DNA of 35,328 nucleotides from an uncultured Oscillospiraceae bacterium. GTDB taxonomy: Bacteria > Bacillota > Clostridia > Oscillospirales > Ruminococcaceae. The position numbers were made by a program, and so were the translations under genes. The DNA lies in the NCBI GenBank assembly GCA_900547385.1, contig URGQ01000009.1, forward strand, positions 1 to 35,328, in the 5' to 3' direction. The first letter of the stretch is position 1. Every line of letters begins with the position of its first letter. Under the pieces are notes generated by a model that ran no database searches, was not told the DNA's origin, and saw nothing but the letters and a program-made list of their open reading frames with translations. Of the stretch, positions 14,728 through 22,213 are shown in pieces.

Positions 14728-15642
14728 TTATTTGTTCAGTCCGGCCATCAGGCAGCCCAGCGCGATGGAGCACAGCTTGGTCTCATCGTTATCGGCGCGG
14801 CTGCACATGACAATGGGAGTATCGGTACCGACGATGACGCCGGCGGCCTTGGCGCCCAGGATATCGCCCAGGGTCTTACCCATGATGTTGCCGGCTTCAA
14901 TATTGGGAACGATGAAGATATCGGCATCACCGGCAACCTCGGACTTGAAGCCCTTGACCTCGGCGCAGTGGGCAGAAACCGCCAGATCCATGGCGATGGG
15001 GCCTTCCACCAGGACATTGGGGCCGAATTCACCGGCTTCGCCCAGCTTCTTCAGCTCAGCGGCATCCACAGTGGCGGGCATCTTGGGATTGACCTTTTCC
15101 TTGGCACAGAGCACAGCGACCTTGGGATTTTCGATCTCCAGGGCCTTGGCGACCGGCAGGCAGTTTTTGATGAGGCCGATCTTCTGCTCCAGGGTGGGAT
15201 ACAGCACCATACCGCCATCGCTGGTGAGCATGAGTTTATGATAGGCACCCAGAGTATCGAAGGTCATAACATGGCTGAGCAGGCCGTGGACCGGCAGACC
15301 AGTCTCCTTATTGAGAATGGCTTTGAGGAAGATGTTGGTATCCACAAGGCCCTTCATGAGGAAATCGGCTTTGCCCAGGCGAACCAGCTCGACAGCCTTG
15401 GCGCAGGCTTCGACCATATCATCGGCCTGGACCAGCTCGGCATTCCGGAAGGTGACGCCCTCCTCCTTCATTACACGCTCGATAGTGGGGATATCACCGA
15501 CGAGAACGGGGCGGATCATACCGGCCTCCTCGGCAGCGGCCATGGCCTTGATGGTATCCACATCCTGCGCGGCGGCGCCGGCCAGCACCATCGGCTCGCC
15601 CTGCTTTGCTTTTTCCAGCATTTGTTCAAAAGAAACGATCAT
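14728..15642 (-). CDS. ptb: Phosphate butyryltransferase
   Basis: Ptb converts butyryl- or isobutyryl-CoA plus phosphate to the acyl-phosphate that Buk uses. The 304-residue protein shows the family segments VLVGDIPTIERVMKEEG, ADFLMKGLVDTNIFLKAILN (about 88-107), LLSHVMTFD, MVLYPTLEQKIGLIKN and the C-terminal VGTDTPIVMCSRAD. The start at 15642 has AGGAGG eight bases upstream. It is the first gene of the ptb-buk-OFA operon. The promoter at 15703-15731 has a weak -35 (TTCACA) and two LysR-type dyads just upstream, as expected for activation by the divergent LysR protein. Confidence 0.94.
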   Translation of the reverse strand: MIVSFEQMLEKAKQGEPMVLAGAAAQDVDTIKAMAAAEEAGMIRPVLVGDIPTIERVMKEEGVTFRNAELVQADDMVEACAKAVELVRLGKADFLMKGLVDTNIFLKAILNKETGLPVHGLLSHVMTFDTLGAYHKLMLTSDGGMVLYPTLEQKIGLIKNCLPVAKALEIENPKVAVLCAKEKVNPKMPATVDAAELKKLGEAGEFGPNVLVEGPIAMDLAVSAHCAEVKGFKSEVAGDADIFIVPNIEAGNIMGKTLGDILGAKAAGVIVGTDTPIVMCSRADNDETKLCSIALGCLMAGLNK

Positions 15643-15702
15643 TGAGAGTCCCTCCTGATATTTTTTAGGATCGCCCGCTATGGGCAGTGTTTTCCACCTA
15701 CT

Positions 15703-15731
15703 ATTATAGGAAAGGGAAATTAGCCTGTGAA
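15703..15731 (-). promoter_or_regulatory. ptb-buk promoter
   Basis: On the minus strand TTCACA (15731-15726), 17 bp, TATAAT (15708-15703). The poor -35 box suits an activator-dependent promoter. Confidence 0.65.
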
Positions 15732-15742
15732 ATGCACCATTT

Positions 15743-15781
15743 GAATGACTGTTATTCCATCCTAAGGAATGACTATCATTC
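15743..15781. promoter_or_regulatory. Two tandem LysR-type binding sites
   Basis: GAATGACTGTTATTC (15743-15757) and GAATGACTATCATTC (15767-15781) are copies of a 15-bp dyad GAATGA-N3-TCATTC of T-N11-A type. Their centres are 24 bp apart, immediately upstream of the ptb -35 box, where LysR proteins bind to activate. Confidence 0.7.
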
Positions 15782-15782
15782 C

Positions 15783-16058
15783 AAAACAGCATTTCCTTTT
15801 TACATGTGGAAGGTGTATCATAAACTCATCGGAAGTCTCCTGGAGCGGGAGAGTTCCGGATAGGATTTGAACCGTTTCCTCATACTTCTCCTTATTTGGT
15901 TTTCCGGGGTGCCACACTTTTTTGTCAAGACACTACGACCTCCCAATGTCGATCGTCACTTTTACATGGCACACCCCTCCCCTGCCGGGCATTCTCCCCC
16001 GGCAGGGGATTCCTCTATATATGGATAAATCTTTTTGCGGAAAATGCATAAAAGGTAT
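15783..16058. other. Intergenic DNA with one strong hairpin
   Basis: There is no coding signal here. CCCCTGCCGGG (15979-15989) pairs perfectly with 15998-16008, but no U-tract follows on either strand. The rest shows nothing I can name. Confidence 0.5.
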
Positions 16059-16087
16059 TTGTCGTTTGCAGAAAATTATGATAGAAT
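16059..16087 (+). promoter_or_regulatory. lysR promoter
   Basis: TTGTCG (16059-16064), 17 bp, TAGAAT (16082-16087); start expected near 16094. Confidence 0.55.
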
Positions 16088-16145
16088 AAATGTATACAGC
16101 ATTGAATGCATCTGCTAAAAAGCCCAAAATCGGAGGTATGCCATC

Positions 16146-17045
16146 ATGACAATTTTTCAGTTGGAATGCTTTTGCGCCCTGGCCGATTCCTTGAACTTTA
16201 CCCAAACGGCCAACGCCATGTTTATAACCCAGCCTGCGCTTAGCCGGGCTATTTCCTCGCTGGAACAGGAACTACAGCTGACCCTGCTGCAGCGCACCAC
16301 CCACAGTGTAACCCTGACCCCGGCCGGCAAAATCTTCTCCAGCGAGTGCCACAAAATGCTGAAGGAATTCCAGCGCGGCAGCGAACGGGCACGCTCTGCC
16401 CAAGCGGGCCAGATCGGCAGTGTGCGCATCGGCTTTCAGCGGGATAACTTTGAGACCTACATTGTGGACTTCGTGAATCTGTTCCGCCGCAGCCACACCG
16501 ATATTACCCTGGAGCTGCTGCCGCTAAGCGTCAACGAGCTGAACAACGCCCTGCAGGAGAAGATGGCGGACGCGGTGATCTCCGGCGGCCCCCCCGCCAC
16601 CGAATCCATCCGCAGTCTGATGATAGCCAACCTGCCGGAATGTGTGGCGCTGCCGCTGGACCATCCTTACGCCAATAATGACATTCTAGATATGCGCGAC
16701 CTGAAGAACGAGAAGTTTATTGCTATGGCGCGCTCCATTTCCTGCTCCGGCTTTGAATCCATCATTCAAAAATCGCTGGCGGCGGGCTTTGAGGCACAGA
16801 TCGTGGCGCAGGTAGACCTACTGCCCACCCTGATGACCATGGTGGCCTGCGGCCAGGGGATCTCCATTCTGCACCGGGACATGCTGCCGCGCAGCAATGG
16901 GCGTATTGCCTTTGTGCCGCTGCGCAGTGTTTCTTACTTCCGCCGCTGGCTGATGTGGGACATCAACAACGATAACCCCTGCCTGCAGCCGCTGATCGCG
17001 CTGGGACACAAGTGGCAGGATGACCTAGAATACCCCGTAGAATAA
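16146..17045 (+). CDS. LysR-family transcriptional regulator
   Basis: This 299-residue DNA-binding regulator has an N-terminal winged helix (residues 1-60: FCALADSLNFTQTANAMFIT, then QPALSRAISSLEQELQLTLL). The PBP-like effector domain begins near 90 (GSVRIGFQRDNFETYIVDFV). GGAGG lies nine bases before ATG. The gene stands between the ptb-buk operon, from which it diverges, and the vor operon, on which it converges. It is the natural candidate activator of both halves of the pathway. The inducer is unknown; an acyl-CoA or 2-oxoacid would be logical. Two terminators follow. Confidence 0.93.
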   Translation: MTIFQLECFCALADSLNFTQTANAMFITQPALSRAISSLEQELQLTLLQRTTHSVTLTPAGKIFSSECHKMLKEFQRGSERARSAQAGQIGSVRIGFQRDNFETYIVDFVNLFRRSHTDITLELLPLSVNELNNALQEKMADAVISGGPPATESIRSLMIANLPECVALPLDHPYANNDILDMRDLKNEKFIAMARSISCSGFESIIQKSLAAGFEAQIVAQVDLLPTLMTMVACGQGISILHRDMLPRSNGRIAFVPLRSVSYFRRWLMWDINNDNPCLQPLIALGHKWQDDLEYPVE

Positions 17046-17066
17046 TAAATAGAACAGAATAAAATC

Positions 17067-17107
17067 CCCCGGAAAAGAGCCAAATGAGCCTTTCCCGGGG
17101 GATTTTT
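17067..17107 (+). terminator. lysR terminator
   Basis: CCCCCGGAAAAG-GCT and AGC-CTTTCCCGGGGG form a long stem with a short AAAT-containing loop, followed by ATTTTT. Confidence 0.85.
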
Positions 17108-17123
17108 CGCGCAAAAAAGCAAC

Positions 17124-17152
17124 CCGGCGCAAGACAAAATGCCTTGCGCCGG
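17124..17152. terminator. Hairpin at the end of the vor operon
   Basis: CCGGCGCAAG (17124-17133) and CTTGCGCCGG (17143-17152) are exact complements. On the minus strand a T-run (GCTTTTTTGCGC) follows soon after. The left arm shares 13 bases with the core of the 118-bp repeat. Confidence 0.6.
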
Positions 17153-17201
17153 ATGCCGGTATTATTCTGAAAAAGAGAGGATAAAAGAGGACCTATGAGA
17201 A

Positions 17202-17747
17202 TTATTTCTGCTCCCGACCGATGGCGAGGCCTTTTTCAAAGGCTTCTTTATTGAGCGGCAGCAGCTTGGGCTTTTTGGCCATCTTGTGCTCGATGGTGGA
17301 CCAAACGACCTCAGGCGGGACGACCTCGGTATATCCGACATAGACGCCCAGCATGATAACATTCAGCACCTTGGCGTTGCCCATTTCCAGGGCCATCTCG
17401 GTAACGGGGGCCTTGACCAGCTTGACATCATCACGGCCGATGTCATCGCTGACGATGGAGCTATTGATGAACAGTGTGCCGCCCTTCTTCAGAGTGGGCA
17501 GGAACTTCTTAAGGGACGGACCATTCATAACGATGAGGTCATCCATCACATCACCTAGGGGCGCGCCGATCTCCTCATCGGAGATGACGACGAAGCAGTT
17601 GGCGGTACCGCCACGCTGCTCGGCGCCATAGCTGGGGAAAAAGGTTACATTCTTATTGGTAGCATCACAGGTGGCAGAGGCCAGGAATTTGCCCAGAGTC
17701 ATAACACCCTGACCGCCGAAGCCGGCTACGCACAGATTAGTTTCCAT
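17202..17747 (-). CDS. 2-oxoacid:ferredoxin oxidoreductase, gamma subunit
   Basis: This 181-residue catalytic-core subunit is of the pyruvate/ketoisovalerate ferredoxin oxidoreductase gamma family. It starts with the signature GFGGQGVMTLGKFLA (9-23) and has FFPSYGAEQRGGTANC (about 37-52). The complex oxidatively decarboxylates 2-oxoacids to acyl-CoA and passes electrons to ferredoxin. It is the last gene of the four-subunit cluster, 19 bp after beta, with AGGAG ten bases before the start. The gene corresponds to vorA/korC in common naming; I leave the symbol blank because naming differs between species. Confidence 0.9.
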   Translation of the reverse strand: METNLCVAGFGGQGVMTLGKFLASATCDATNKNVTFFPSYGAEQRGGTANCFVVISDEEIGAPLGDVMDDLIVMNGPSLKKFLPTLKKGGTLFINSSIVSDDIGRDDVKLVKAPVTEMALEMGNAKVLNVIMLGVYVGYTEVVPPEVVWSTIEHKMAKKPKLLPLNKEAFEKGLAIGREQK

Positions 17748-17766
17748 TTATGCGCTTCTCCTTTCA

Positions 17767-18504
17767 TCAGCGATCGCGGATCACACCCAAAGGGTATTCC
17801 GGCAGCATTTTTTCTTCAATGAACTTCAGAGAATCCAGAGGATCCAGGCCCCAGTTGGTGGGACAGTTGGTGACGATCTCTACCATAGAGAAGCCCTTGC
17901 CGTCCAGCTGGTTCTGGAAAGCCTTGTGGATGGCCTGCTTGGTCTTGATAACATTTTGAGGGGTATTGCAGCTGGTGCGCACCAGATAAGCGGGGGCAGT
18001 CAGCTGATTGAGGATTTCGCACATATGCATGGGATAGCCGTGCTCCTCAGCAATACGGCCCTTGGGAGCAGTAGAGGCCTTCATCCCGATAAGGGTGGTG
18101 GGGGCCATCTGGCCGCCGGTCATACCGTAGATACCGTTATTGATGAAGATAACGGTGATGTTTTCGCCGCGGTTGGCAGCGTGGATGGACTCCGCCATGC
18201 CGATGGAGGCGAAGTCGCCATCGCCCTGATAGGTGAACACCAGGGTATCGGGATTGGCGCGTTTCATGCCGGTGGCTACGGCGCAGGCGCGGCCATGGGG
18301 CGCGGTGGTGGTATCGTAGGCGATATAATCCATGTGCAGACCACAGCAGCCGATGCCGAGAACGCTGGCAGCGCGATCAACAAGGTTCATCTCATCCAGC
18401 ACTTCGCCGATGAGCTTGATAACAGTGCTGTGCATACAGCCGGGGCAGAAACCGGAAACTTTATCCTCCTGAATGGTTTTTGTCCGCGAATAAATCTTTT
18501 CCAT
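17767..18504 (-). CDS. 2-oxoacid:ferredoxin oxidoreductase, beta (thiamine diphosphate) subunit
   Basis: This 245-residue TPP-binding subunit has the cofactor motif GDGDFASIGMAESIHAANRG (94-113) leading to INNGIYGMTGGQ (121-132). N-terminal FCPGCMH holds the conserved Cys pair C20/C23. It carries out decarboxylation of the 2-oxoacid in the cytoplasm. The start has AGGAGG seven bases away, and the gene follows alpha by 13 bp. The overall pattern is closest to proteins annotated as 3-methyl-2-oxobutanoate (ketoisovalerate) oxidoreductase. A 2-oxoglutarate enzyme has the same architecture and cannot be excluded by eye. Confidence 0.92.
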   Translation of the reverse strand: MEKIYSRTKTIQEDKVSGFCPGCMHSTVIKLIGEVLDEMNLVDRAASVLGIGCCGLHMDYIAYDTTTAPHGRACAVATGMKRANPDTLVFTYQGDGDFASIGMAESIHAANRGENITVIFINNGIYGMTGGQMAPTTLIGMKASTAPKGRIAEEHGYPMHMCEILNQLTAPAYLVRTSCNTPQNVIKTKQAIHKAFQNQLDGKGFSMVEIVTNCPTNWGLDPLDSLKFIEEKMLPEYPLGVIRDR

Positions 18505-18517
18505 TCTTTCCCCTCCT

Positions 18518-19597
18518 TTACTTATTCAGCAGCTTTTCTACTGCTTCTACTACGGCCTCACGGCTCATGACATTACCGCCGGAGCACAGGCAGGTCTTGA
18601 TGGGGCAGCGGCCGCGCACGGCGTGATCCACATCCTCTACCATCTGGGCGGGAATGGACATCTCGACATCGAGAATGGCATGGCAGGTGCCATAGTCCAG
18701 TTTATCAAAGGCAGCCTTGGGGAAGGGGTGAACGGTGATGGGACGGATGAGACCGACCTTCTTGCCTTCGGCGCGCATCATCTCCACTACGGATTTGGCA
18801 ATACGGCCGGAAATACCATAAGCGGTGATGACTACTTCGGCATCCTCGGTGCAGTATTCCTCTACCATAACATCCTTTTCCCAGGAAGCATACAGAGCAG
18901 CGGCTTCTTCATTGACGCGCTGCATCTTATTGGTATCCCACTGGCCGGGCTCGATCCAGGAGCGGTTGGGCAGATCCAGCTCGTGGCCAATGCAGGCCCA
19001 CTTTTTCTTGCTCTCACGAATGGCGGCAATCTCCTCATCGCTCTTCATTTCGGGCAGCTCTACCGGCTCCATCATGGTGCCGATAACGCCATCGGCCAGA
19101 ATGAGGACGGGGTTGCGGTCACGGTCGGCCAGGTCAAAAGCCTTGTAGGTCAGATCCACGGCTTCCTGCACGGTGGCGGGAGCCAGAACGATCATCTCGA
19201 AGCCGCCGTTGCCGGAAGCCTTGGTGGCCTGGAAATAATCCTGCTGGGCGGGCTGAATGGCGCCTACGCCGGGGCCGCCGCGGGAGATATTAGCATAAAC
19301 GATGGGGATACGGGCAGCAGCGCAGTAGCTGATGCCTTCGCTCTTGAGGGCGATGCCGGGGCTGGAGGAGGAGGTCATGGAGCGGGCACCAACGGAAGCG
19401 GAACCGTAAACCATATTGATAGAAGCGACCTCGGACTCACCCTGGACAAAGTTACCGCCAACTTCCGGCAGGCGGCGGGCAAAATACTCGGGAATTTCGT
19501 TCTGGGGGGTAATGGGATAGCCGGCAAAGAAACGACAGCCGGCACGAACAGCTGCTTCGGCGATCGCTTCGCAGCCTTTCATCAATACTCTTGCCAT
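18518..19597 (-). CDS. 2-oxoacid:ferredoxin oxidoreductase, alpha subunit (VorB-like)
   Basis: This 359-residue subunit begins MARVLMKGCEAIAEAAVRAG and carries FAGYPITPQNEIPEYFARRL (24-43), ESEVASINMVYGSASVGARS (about 55-74) and MTSSSSPGIALKSEGISY. These are landmarks of the alpha subunit that binds the oxoacid and CoA side of the complex. The sequence resembles clostridial VorB proteins, which act on branched-chain 2-oxoacids from valine, leucine and isoleucine. The start has AGGAG nine bases upstream; the gene follows the ferredoxin subunit by 15 bp. Confidence 0.92.
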   Translation of the reverse strand: MARVLMKGCEAIAEAAVRAGCRFFAGYPITPQNEIPEYFARRLPEVGGNFVQGESEVASINMVYGSASVGARSMTSSSSPGIALKSEGISYCAAARIPIVYANISRGGPGVGAIQPAQQDYFQATKASGNGGFEMIVLAPATVQEAVDLTYKAFDLADRDRNPVLILADGVIGTMMEPVELPEMKSDEEIAAIRESKKKWACIGHELDLPNRSWIEPGQWDTNKMQRVNEEAAALYASWEKDVMVEEYCTEDAEVVITAYGISGRIAKSVVEMMRAEGKKVGLIRPITVHPFPKAAFDKLDYGTCHAILDVEMSIPAQMVEDVDHAVRGRCPIKTCLCSGGNVMSREAVVEAVEKLLNK

Positions 19598-19612
19598 AGC
19601 TTTAGTCTCCTT

Positions 19613-19813
19613 TTATTTGTATACTTCGATAGCGCCATCCGGGCAGATGCGCGCGCACATACAGCAGCCAATGCAGTCATCATTGACCGGCTCCACATAC
19701 TCGTAGCCCTTGGAATTTACCTTAGTTCCCAGAGCCAGAACATTCTTGGGGCAGAACTTGATGCAATACTGGCAGCTTTTGCACCGCTCGGCAATTACAA
19801 CGACCTTTGCCAT
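19613..19813 (-). CDS. 2-oxoacid:ferredoxin oxidoreductase, delta (2[4Fe-4S] ferredoxin) subunit
   Basis: This 66-residue ferredoxin subunit has two cluster motifs, CKSCQYCIKFCP and CIGCCMCARICP. It carries electrons from the TPP site to soluble ferredoxin. AGGAGG is nine bases before ATG. Gene order delta-alpha-beta-gamma is the standard order for Kor/Vor complexes. It follows the P-loop NTPase gene by about 45 bp. Confidence 0.93.
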   Translation of the reverse strand: MAKVVVIAERCKSCQYCIKFCPKNVLALGTKVNSKGYEYVEPVNDDCIGCCMCARICPDGAIEVYK

Positions 19814-19858
19814 ACCATGAAACCTCCTTCCGGATACGAAATGATAAGTATTTATCTT

Positions 19859-20575
19859 TTAGCGCAGGGAACTTTCTCCCTGCAGCCACGGATACCTGAG
19901 ATGCAGCTCCAGCGGGAGAACCGGCAGATCATCGGGCTCCTCTTCTCCGGCGTGGAGCGGCTGATAGATGGCTGCGAACTCCATAGTGCAGTAGGGATCC
20001 AGCATTTCGCGGGTCTTGGCCAAACCCGCCTCATACTCCTGCCGGGTGGTAAACAGCCCGTTATTGGGATTGGCCACAAATCGGAGCTTGGGCAACTGCA
20101 GATGAGTCACTTGCAGAATCTTACTGAGGGTGCCATCGATATGTTCAATATCGCAGGACCAGGGACGGTAAGCATTGACGATATAATAGACCGCTGTCTT
20201 TTCGCGGTTGAGGGCCGGAGCATAGCCGCCCACCGCCCGCGCGCCGATATCATCGCCACCGACATCCATAACGACACAGCATTTGGGATCCCGCAGCAGG
20301 CGGTTGACGCCGCCCACCTGGGTCGGTGCATCCATAAACTGCTTTTCAAAGTGGAAGTGGACGCCCAAGGCCTCCATCTCTTCCGCCAAGTCACGAGAGC
20401 GGAACAGGGGCTTTGTCATATCCAAATCGAAGAAATGCACGGGTAGCGGCTGGCACTGAGCCAGGTGCGCGGCGAGGTTCAGAGCAATCTCGCTTTTGCC
20501 GCTGCCGGCTTCACCCAGCAGCACAAAGTTTTTGTAATTGGCACAGTTCTGTTCCAGGTACTCTTTCCAGCCCAT
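19859..20575 (-). CDS. P-loop NTPase associated with the oxidoreductase operon
   Basis: This 238-residue protein has Walker A LLGEAGSGKSEIALNLAAHL (about 18-37), a DLDMTKPLFRSRD segment and a Walker B-like CCVVMDVGGDDIGARAVGGY (about 99-118) followed by YYIVNAYRPW. The lysine-containing loop and DVGGDD recall SIMIBI-class (MinD/cobyrinate-type) nucleotide binders. No target is shown. As the promoter-proximal gene before vorDABC, a role in assembly or activation of the iron-sulfur enzyme is a plausible guess, not evidence. The start is set at the second Met (MGWKEYLEQN), nine bases from GGGGAG; the ATG three codons earlier abuts that site. Confidence 0.75.
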   Translation of the reverse strand: MGWKEYLEQNCANYKNFVLLGEAGSGKSEIALNLAAHLAQCQPLPVHFFDLDMTKPLFRSRDLAEEMEALGVHFHFEKQFMDAPTQVGGVNRLLRDPKCCVVMDVGGDDIGARAVGGYAPALNREKTAVYYIVNAYRPWSCDIEHIDGTLSKILQVTHLQLPKLRFVANPNNGLFTTRQEYEAGLAKTREMLDPYCTMEFAAIYQPLHAGEEEPDDLPVLPLELHLRYPWLQGESSLR

Positions 20576-20726
20576 CCAAACCATCTCCCCTTTCTTCTAT
20601 AAATGGCTGTTTTTACACCTTCCATTTTAGTAACGATTGGATAGTATGTGAAATGCAAAGAGTGTATAAGTGTTATCACGCCCTAATTTACGCCGCCTTC
20701 TTTTGGTGAACACACAGCAAAGAGAA

Positions 20727-20755
20727 TTGACAAGAAAGGCAAAATACAATATAAT
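20727..20755 (+). promoter_or_regulatory. moeA operon promoter
   Basis: TTGACA (20727-20732), 17 bp, TATAAT (20750-20755): a perfect consensus. The start would be near 20762, giving a 280-nt leader before moeA. Confidence 0.9.
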
Positions 20756-20789
20756 AATGCCGAAATGCTAATTCCGCAAAATAAAATTA

Positions 20790-20968
20790 AAGGAAAACCT
20801 TGAGCGGTTCCGCCTAAACCCTGCCGGGCAGGGCGGCTCCGCCGGATCGACCTGAGCGATCCCGGGTTGCAGGAGAAATCCGGCAGCCTTCCGTCCCACT
20901 TTTGAAAAAAGGCTCTTCCCCACCACGATGCCGGCCCCGATGGGGTGCCGGTTCCCTGTGGCGTGCTC
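20790..20968 (+). promoter_or_regulatory. Candidate molybdenum/tungsten cofactor riboswitch
   Basis: The leader of moeA folds into several stems. CCCTGC/GCAGGG lies at about 20819-20833. GCCGGAT (20841-20847) pairs perfectly with ATCCGGC (20878-20884) and encloses a CCTG/CAGG pair. AGCCTT pairs with AAGGCT at about 20885-20914, and CCGGCCCC with GGGGTGCCGG at about 20932-20950. A clear intrinsic terminator follows just before the moeA ribosome site. Strong promoter, dense structure, terminator and molybdopterin genes downstream are the classic layout of a Moco or Tuco RNA element. I base the class on context; I could not align it to the family model. Confidence 0.6.
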
Positions 20969-20969
20969 C

Positions 20970-21000
20970 GGGCCTGGTAATACAGGCCCATTTATTTTTT
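20970..21000 (+). terminator. Conditional terminator before moeA
   Basis: GGGCCTG (20970-20976) and CAGGCCC (20983-20989) are followed by ATTTATTTTTT. It lies inside the leader, 44 bases before the start codon, so it must be bypassed for expression. Confidence 0.85.
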
Positions 21001-21043
21001 GCTGCTTTTAGTTTTCTGCTGTTAAAATAGAAAGGAGGCCCCT

Positions 21044-22213
21044 ATGACCCCCATTCCCGTGGAACAAGCCCTTACTCTGCTCTTACAGGCAATTCACCCC
21101 ATCGAAGCCGTGGAGCGACTGCCTCTTGGCCTGGCGTGCGGACGCATCTCCGCACACACTGTGCGGGCCCGACTGCCTCAACCACCTTTTAACCGCAGCG
21201 CCATGGATGGCTATGCCCTGTGCAGCACCGACCTGACTGAGGAACTGACCCTTTCACTGCAATCTCCCACAGAGGCCCTGCTGCCGGGACATGCTATGCC
21301 CATTACGACAGGCGGGCTGATGCCGGAAGGCGCGGACTGCATGATCCAGCAGGAAGCCGTTACGGTAACTGCTGGCAAGGGACAGCTACGCTTTGCTCCA
21401 AAGGCCGGGCAGAATGTATGCCAGTGCGGCGGTGAGATGGCTGCCGGTACCTGCCTGCTGAAAGCTGGTGAACACATTATCCCAGCACATATAGGCCTGC
21501 TGGCAGCTGATGGTGCCGCTGAAATAATGGTGCGGCACAGTCCCCGAGTAGCCGTTATCTCCATCGGGGATGAATTGCGGCAACCAGGAGAACCCCTGGG
21601 GAAAAATGAGGTATATGACTGCAACGGGCCGATGCTGACTGCCCGGCTTGGCTGCTTGAACTTTGTAACCGAATACCATCTATGCCGGGATGAGATGGCC
21701 AAACTGCGGCAGGTGATAGATAATGCCCTGAAAAGCTGTGACGCAGTGGTTACCATCGGCGGTGGTGCGGTAGGCAGTACCAGCCTGATGCCGGAATTGC
21801 TCTCCCAAATGGCCGAACCACTGCTGTTTGACCATGTTATCATGAAGCCGGGCGGGCATATGGCAGCCGGACTGACTGGAGGCAAGCCTATTTTCTCCCT
21901 TTCCGGAAATCCATTTGCGGCAGTCGCGACCTTTGAACTGCTGTGCCTGCCCGCCCTACTGCACCTGGCTGGGTTGGAGCAATGTATCCCCCGCCGGGCC
22001 ACCCTGCGGCTGCGGGGGAGCTTTTCCAAAGCCAATAAGCGCCGACGCTTCCTGCGGGCCATGGCGCAGGGAGATACTGTGACACTGCCGGTATGCAGCC
22101 ATGCTTCCGGTTCTCTGTACGGACTGGCGGGCTGCAACTGTATGATAGATGTGCCGGAAAACTGCCCGGCACTGACCGATGATGAGATGGTGGAGGTCGT
22201 TTACTTTGCGTAA
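21044..22213 (+). CDS. moeA: Molybdopterin molybdenumtransferase (divergent MoeA)
   Basis: MoeA inserts molybdate (or tungstate) into adenylylated molybdopterin. The 389-residue protein keeps the domain order of the family: N-terminal linker domain with PFNRSAMDGYAL (48-59), domain with TTGGLMPEGADC (88-99) and the MoCF-binding domain beginning RVAVISIGDEL (168-178). Several usually invariant motifs are altered: GGVSVGD reads GGGAVGS (239-245), KPGKP reads KPGGH (268-272) and LPGNP reads LSGNP. It may be a specialised or weakly active version. AAAGGAGG precedes ATG. It heads a three-gene operon under the leader described above and overlaps the next gene by 8 bp. Confidence 0.9.
   Translation: MTPIPVEQALTLLLQAIHPIEAVERLPLGLACGRISAHTVRARLPQPPFNRSAMDGYALCSTDLTEELTLSLQSPTEALLPGHAMPITTGGLMPEGADCMIQQEAVTVTAGKGQLRFAPKAGQNVCQCGGEMAAGTCLLKAGEHIIPAHIGLLAADGAAEIMVRHSPRVAVISIGDELRQPGEPLGKNEVYDCNGPMLTARLGCLNFVTEYHLCRDEMAKLRQVIDNALKSCDAVVTIGGGAVGSTSLMPELLSQMAEPLLFDHVIMKPGGHMAAGLTGGKPIFSLSGNPFAAVATFELLCLPALLHLAGLEQCIPRRATLRLRGSFSKANKRRRFLRAMAQGDTVTLPVCSHASGSLYGLAGCNCMIDVPENCPALTDDEMVEVVYFA

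Noticed and set aside
15979..16008. Terminator upstream of lysR
   Set aside because: The stem is strong, but there is no U-tract on either strand and no gene ends nearby.
17123..17135. Third copy of the 118-bp repeat
   Set aside because: Only 13 bases match the repeat core, and they form one arm of a self-contained terminator hairpin; the terminal stems are missing.
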